Positions 59,391-64,000 of a DNA stretch of 64,000 bases are shown one piece after another; position 1 is the first letter of the stretch, and each line of letters begins with the position of its first letter. The stretch is taken from the NCBI GenBank assembly GCA_028671895.1, contig CM053807.1, positions 52,133,903 to 52,197,902 of the forward strand, in the 5' to 3' direction. The DNA comes from Oenanthe sinensis (Eukaryota > Streptophyta > Magnoliopsida > Apiales > Apiaceae). Below the pieces are notes generated by a model, which worked only from the letters and a program-made list of their open reading frames with translations, was not told the DNA's origin and searched no databases. Both the position numbers and the translations under genes were made by a program.

Positions 59391-60906
59391 GAACATTATT
59401 TTTTCATATATCTTCAACTTCAACGCAATTGTCATTTAAATCTATAATGTTTCTACTACATAAGTAGAAAATAATAAAAATGGTTATTCTTGAACATTTA
59501 TTGGCGTCGGGTCGTTTTTAAATTGTGGAAGTGATGTTGAAAAAATTTGAACAAATGGAAATGAATACATTTAAGAATTTTGAGTATATGGAAATAAATT
59601 ATTTGAAATTAGAAATGAAGGATTGGAAACTTGAGAATTGAAATTTTGATTTTGTAGTTTTGGAAATTGAGTATTTTCTTACACTAGCATTTTGAACAAA
59701 TAAAAAAATATGAATTTAAAAATTAAAATGAAAAATTTTAATTTATGGCATGAGAATTATTGAAATTCATATTTTTAAAATAAGTAAATTGTTGAGAGAA
59801 AAATTAACGGTTACTTATATATAATGATTGTATTTTTATAACAATAATATATGTTCAGTATATTTATATGAAAGGATAAAAAAATATAATTATTTACATT
59901 GAAAACCGTGCAATAAGTAGATGACCACATGATCACCTACCAAACTAATTGTTTTACTCCAATGTTATTGACCAAGTAAAATTGTGATCCTTGTTTATCT
60001 TTCCAAAGAGAAAACTTGGCAATAAAAATATTATTGCTGAAACTGCTCTAAAAAGTAAGAACTTATATTTTGTCATTCCAAATTCCAACTTACACTCACT
60101 TCACCCGGCATAAATGGACAACTTTTAAGAAATTAATGAAATCAAACACTACAACATGATCAGTTCGTTGTCACACAGCTATCTTGCATTCTTAACTCCC
60201 GGTAAACATAAGTTCGCTTAATTAAATACATATTGATAAAACGTACGTTCTAGGGATCTAGTCATTCCGCTGATTGAATTTTTAAAATACCCCTTTGAAA
60301 AGAAGAAAGATACATAACATAGGATTAGTAGATTACTCGCGTGTAGTATAGTGAACTATGTTCTAATTTACAAGTTACCCGCCAACGAAGTTTAGCACTC
60401 AACTTTCTTTATACTAAAACAAAAAACGATGATGTCATCTAAGTTTAGGTATAAATCTATTATTAAATGATGACCTCATTAAGCTTATGTGTCATTTTCA
60501 TATTAAATTGATTTATCATATAATGATGATGTGTCATATTGTTCATAAATAAACTTCATTTTCCACCCATTTATTTTACAACATTCTCTCCTTTTCCGCT
60601 AATTCTCTCTCATCCACATATTTAACTTTTCGTTAATATTTCTTCTTACTTCTATTAATTATCTTCCTTTTTATTTTTTATCTTTCTTTAATATTATTTC
60701 CATTATTTTATAACATTCTCTCTCTTTCCATTAATTCTCTTTCATCAACATATTTAACTTTTCTTTAATACTTCTTCTTACTTCTACTAATTATCTTCCT
60801 TTTTATTTTTTTATCTTTCTTTAATATTATTTACATAAATATTTATTAAGTTATTCAATATTTTCATAGTTAAACAAATATTTACTATTATCACTAAATA
60901 TCTGTA
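59391..60906. other. AT-rich intergenic DNA with a 132-bp tandem duplication
   Basis: No gene seen. A segment of 132 bp is duplicated head to tail at about 60569-60700 and 60701-60833 (shared ACATTCTCTC ... CATATTTAACTTTTC ... CTTTAATATTATTT), with roughly 10% differences. The part up to about 59.75 kb may belong to the Harbinger element. The expected target duplication of B2 would begin CTGTA at 60902. Confidence 0.6.
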
Positions 60907-61446
60907 TGTTTCCCAGAATAATCAATTTATTACAGAAGGGGGGTTGAATGTAATAGTGCCTGTAAATCGATTATGAATACAAGTATGTAGAATGGAATAT
61001 TGTTTTGTATTAATAATGAACTTGAATACAAAACTCTCTCAAGAAATAATGTTCTTAAGAGCTGCTAGGTTATAAGATATTGCTTTTATGATTTCGACAT
61101 TGAATTATAACATATCTCTGTGTTTATATAGACACAGCTACAAATACAATTACAAAACAGATTATGATAAGAATAGCTTTAATAAGGTAATTTAGACTTG
61201 CACTCGAATTCCTTCTTACTATCCAAATCAGACTCTGATTTGTCTGTTTCCTTTTCTGGTAGACTCTGAAGCTAAACTCTGTCGGTTTGTCATTATCTGA
61301 TTTGAGCATTCTCTATTAGAATAAACTCTGATTGAGTATTCTCTGATAGAGTAAACTCTGACCGACAGCTTTCTTAAACTCTGATGACGTCAGCATAAAC
61401 TCTGTTTGGTATTCTCTGACAATCATCAGTGTTTGCATTCCTAACA
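60907..61446 (-). repeat. 3' LTR of Copia B2 (540 bp)
   Basis: Begins TGTTTCCCAGAATAATC and ends CCTAACA. Nearly the same length as the full B1 LTR (542 bp) and it keeps the block lost from the B1 3' LTR. The ACTCTGA/CAGAGTTT run lies at 61245-61420. The adjacent polypurine tract (61447-61461) is interrupted: GGAGGAGAT instead of GGGGGAGAT in sense. Confidence 0.93.
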
Positions 61447-61546
61447 ATCTCCTCCAATTTATGCTTTAATAATTAAAACATAAATTTTACTTATGATGTC
61501 AGAAATACAAGACAAATGCATCAGAGTTTGTTTACCCTTTTTAGAT

Positions 61547-63974
61547 TCAGATTCTTCTATAAGAGAAGTCTTCTTTCAGAAATTGACTTAGGAGCTTTTC
61601 TTCAGTATTTTTCAGTAAATCAACAAGCTTCTCCTTCAATTCCTTCATGTGCTCAAAAGAATCATCTATTTGAAATATTGCAGCCCTTAGAGCATAAATT
61701 GATGACCTCTCCATTCTTTCATCTAAGACAATGCAACAGGTCTTCATACCATCAGGATTTAAAATTAGTGTAGGAATCCCTAACACCATCTTGACCTTTG
61801 CATCCCCTTTTCTCATTGCTCTTTTTGATCCATCTTCAAGTAAGTACCCAAACTCATAATCTTCAGATTTTATCATCATCAATCTTTCACTCTTCTTCTT
61901 TTCAGCAATCATTCCTTCAAGAATTTTCCTCCACTTAGAAGTTGCTTCATTTACATCATTGAGCAGATACAGAACATGTTCAAGTTCTTGAGATGCTTTA
62001 TCAGTCAGTTTTTCTTCAGCAATCTTCAAAACTCTCTCATCTTCTAGAAAATATAGAAGCTTCTCCTTAGCTTGAGCTCCATCAAAAATATATTTAACTA
62101 TGTTGACAGATATTAATTTGTCAAGATGCTCTTGTGTTAAATCTTCCTTGGGATTTTGCTTCAAAGAAAAAGGATCACTGAAAATATTTGCTTCACCTCT
62201 GTAGATTTTGGCTTTAGGATCACCAATACCACCCTTGTTTTTACCAAGTCTGGCATTGAGAATCAAATTTTGAGTTGTAGTCCAAAGAGGTTCAGTCTTT
62301 TTCTTTCTGATCAGAGATTGTTGATGGTCTTCTTCTTCACCATCAAAACTAGATCCACCTGGTAGAAATGTTGTTCCCAGCATAGTAAGAGGTGTTTGTG
62401 GTTTAGTTGGTGCTTTTTGTTGAGTTCTTGAGGATGATCTTGTTTGAATTTCTGAGACTTGTTTTGGTTGATCCACTGGCTTAGGAGTTTCAACAGTTTT
62501 AATTTGAGTAGGCTTGGATTCTGGTTTCTTCTTTTGAGCTGGAGCCTTTTTCACATATTTTCTCTTTTTCTTTTTGTCTTGAGCATTTTTATTTCCAGAC
62601 TTCTTCAGTTCAGCTTCCACAGCAATTGGATCCATTCCTGGATGTTCTTCTTCAAACATTTTCTTTGCTAGTTCTGCATCCTTTAAGTTTTGTTCTTCAA
62701 TCTTCTCAGGTGTATCTTCTTCTTCAAGTTTCTTTGCAAATTCCAAGTCAGCTTCCATCAGAGTTTGCTTTTTATCAGAGTTTGTTATCAGAGTTTGGGA
62801 GGTCGTCAGAGTTTGACTAATCAGAGTTTGTGGCTTCAGAGTTTGCTTCCCTTCCTTATGACTCCCTTGATCTTCATCATCAGGTTTGTCAGAATTTAGA
62901 ATTACATCCTCCTTGCATTTGTCTGAACCCTTCTCCCCCTTTCTGACATCATTTCCTATGTTCTCAGTAAGAATAGTAACCAAGGTGTTAAGCATGCCCT
63001 GCATAGAATTGACAGAGGCAGAAAGATCATCAACCTTAGTTTCCAAAGCATTCTGGTTGTCTGAAATGTTCTTGATCTTCAATGCTAGAGAATGGTGAGA
63101 AGAGGAAACAGCAGATTCAACTGCTACAGAAGATTTATTAACAAATTCCTTAAGATTACTAACTTCACTTTGAATTCCCTTTTGCCATGATTGTAGATGC
63201 TTTCAAGATTGGCTTGAGCTCTATAGAGTTGATTTCTTTATCAGCTTTATTAATCAAGTCAATAACATGTGGCCATGAAATAACTTTCTCAGGAAATTTC
63301 CAAGAGGAATCCCAGATATCTTGTCTGTGAGAGGTAAGAAAATCTTCATTTGAGGACTTTATTGTAGAAGAAAAATTCCTTCTGACACCTTCTGCATCTA
63401 GATCAGCCTCAATTTGGCCTTTGAGAGCTTCCACCACCATGTAATCAGGATAAGCTATTTTCAATCTTTCATGAGCATCATGAGCATTGACAGGCCATTG
63501 TTTGGTGTTGTATCTTTGAGTGTAGGGAATTGATAGATCTGCTACCTCTTCATCAGCAAAAATTACATCATCACAGTCTGTGTCCTTCCCATCAGAGTTT
63601 AAAACTTCATCAGTGTTTAGCACAGCATCAGAGTTTGCAGGAACAGGTAAACTCTGAGTACCTGCAAAAGTAACAGAACACCCTAAATCACTCTAATTTT
63701 TTAAAGTAATCTCATTACTCCTCACATCACATATATCATAACTTTCAATAGTTAGATTTTGCTCACTAGAAGTAACTAACTTCTTTCTCAAATCTACCTC
63801 TCCTTTTGCCAGATCCAGTGTCTGCCTCTCAATAATTCTGTTTTCCACACATTTTACCTCAGACTCACTAGAAAGGTTCAAAACACAATTTCCTACAGAA
63901 ATAAGAGGTGGCTGAGAAAGGAGATTTGTAGTCACATGAATAGGGGTATCCTTTTCAGGACTATCCATGATCAT
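61547..63974 (-). pseudogene. aORF of Copia B2, C-terminal part (continues past window)
   Basis: The C-terminal 511 codons (63082-61547) are open: coiled coil (IKNISDNQNALETKVDDLSA region), Lys/Gln-rich linker with CAGAGTTT-encoded repeats, and the conserved C-terminal domain shared with B1 (ARLGKNKGGIGDPKAKIYRG, YLLNDVNEATSKWRKILEG, LGIPTLILNPDG). Upstream, a one-base insertion near 63.18 kb shifts the frame and a CAG to TAG change makes a stop at 63693. The first coding residues lie outside the window. Comparison with B1 fixes where Copia C inserted in B1 (between GNDV and RKGEK). Confidence 0.85.
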
Positions 63975-64000
63975 CCCAGCAGTAAAGGTAGGAAATATAA

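Larger units (their letters stand above)
60907..64000 (-). mobile_element. Copia family B, copy B2 (right part outside window)
   Basis: Minus-strand element entered from its 3' end: 3' LTR 60907-61446, PPT, then the aORF. It is closely related to B1 but a separate insertion with its own LTR differences. gag, pol and the 5' LTR would lie beyond 64000. Confidence 0.92.

Overview
This window is nuclear DNA of a flowering plant, almost certainly a eudicot. It has one spliced, conserved host gene, Ty1/Copia retrotransposons primed by initiator tRNA-Met, hAT and PIF/Harbinger DNA transposons, Stowaway-type MITEs, and AT-rich spacers. Species cannot be read from the sequence. An Apiaceae-like genome is a weak guess.

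Layout. (1) 1-13,939: a minus-strand Copia element ('family A'), entire except for about 296 bp of its left LTR. (2) 13,940-15,284: a GC-rich, internally repeated block, probably an LTR remnant interrupted by A. (3) 16,291-22,026: the host gene, a P1B-2 heavy-metal (Zn/Cd) ATPase of the HMA2/HMA4 type. It lies on the minus strand with 8 exons that join in phase to 1,058 codons. A small hAT MITE sits in intron 2, a 2.07-kb hAT-type element lies 286 bp upstream of the ATG, and a 37-unit TA tract starts about 70 bp upstream of the ATG. (4) 26,280-55,720: a nest. Copia family B (copy B1, TSD TTTAA) contains a full Copia family C element (28,194-41,730, TSD GACAT) and three solo LTRs of other families (E1, TSD AAATG; D, TSD AGGTC; E2, TSD AAATA). 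Removing these insertions restores a single B1 element. (5) 55,721-60,906: AT-rich spacer with a PIF/Harbinger-like MITE, a Stowaway MITE and a decayed PIF/Harbinger element carrying remnants of both of its genes. (6) 60,907-64,000: the 3' end of a second family B element (B2), which runs off the window.

The three Copia families share one plan: LTR, PBS, gag, pol (-1 frame), a spacer of 0.5-0.85 kb, a very long additional ORF (aORF, about 1,400-1,650 codons), PPT, LTR. This resembles the SIRE/Maximus type, whose third ORF is often called 'envelope-like'. I see no signal peptide or membrane segment in any aORF here. Instead each shows an N-terminal plant-transposon-protein-like domain, a hypervariable linker, a coiled coil and a C-terminal domain. 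All copies carry stop codons or frameshifts.

Most unusual observation: each family has its own short motif densely repeated in the U3 part of the LTR (upstream of the LTR TATA box) and again in the pol-aORF spacer, where a TATA-like box follows it. The motifs are TACTGTCA/TGACAGTA in A, CAGAGTTT/AAACTCTG in B, and a 32-bp GCGCC hairpin in C. The motifs differ but the arrangement is the same, which suggests an internal, U3-like promoter dedicated to the aORF. In A and B the motif also spills into disordered coding segments. I propose this as the candidate undescribed system. It is an inference from layout, not shown function.
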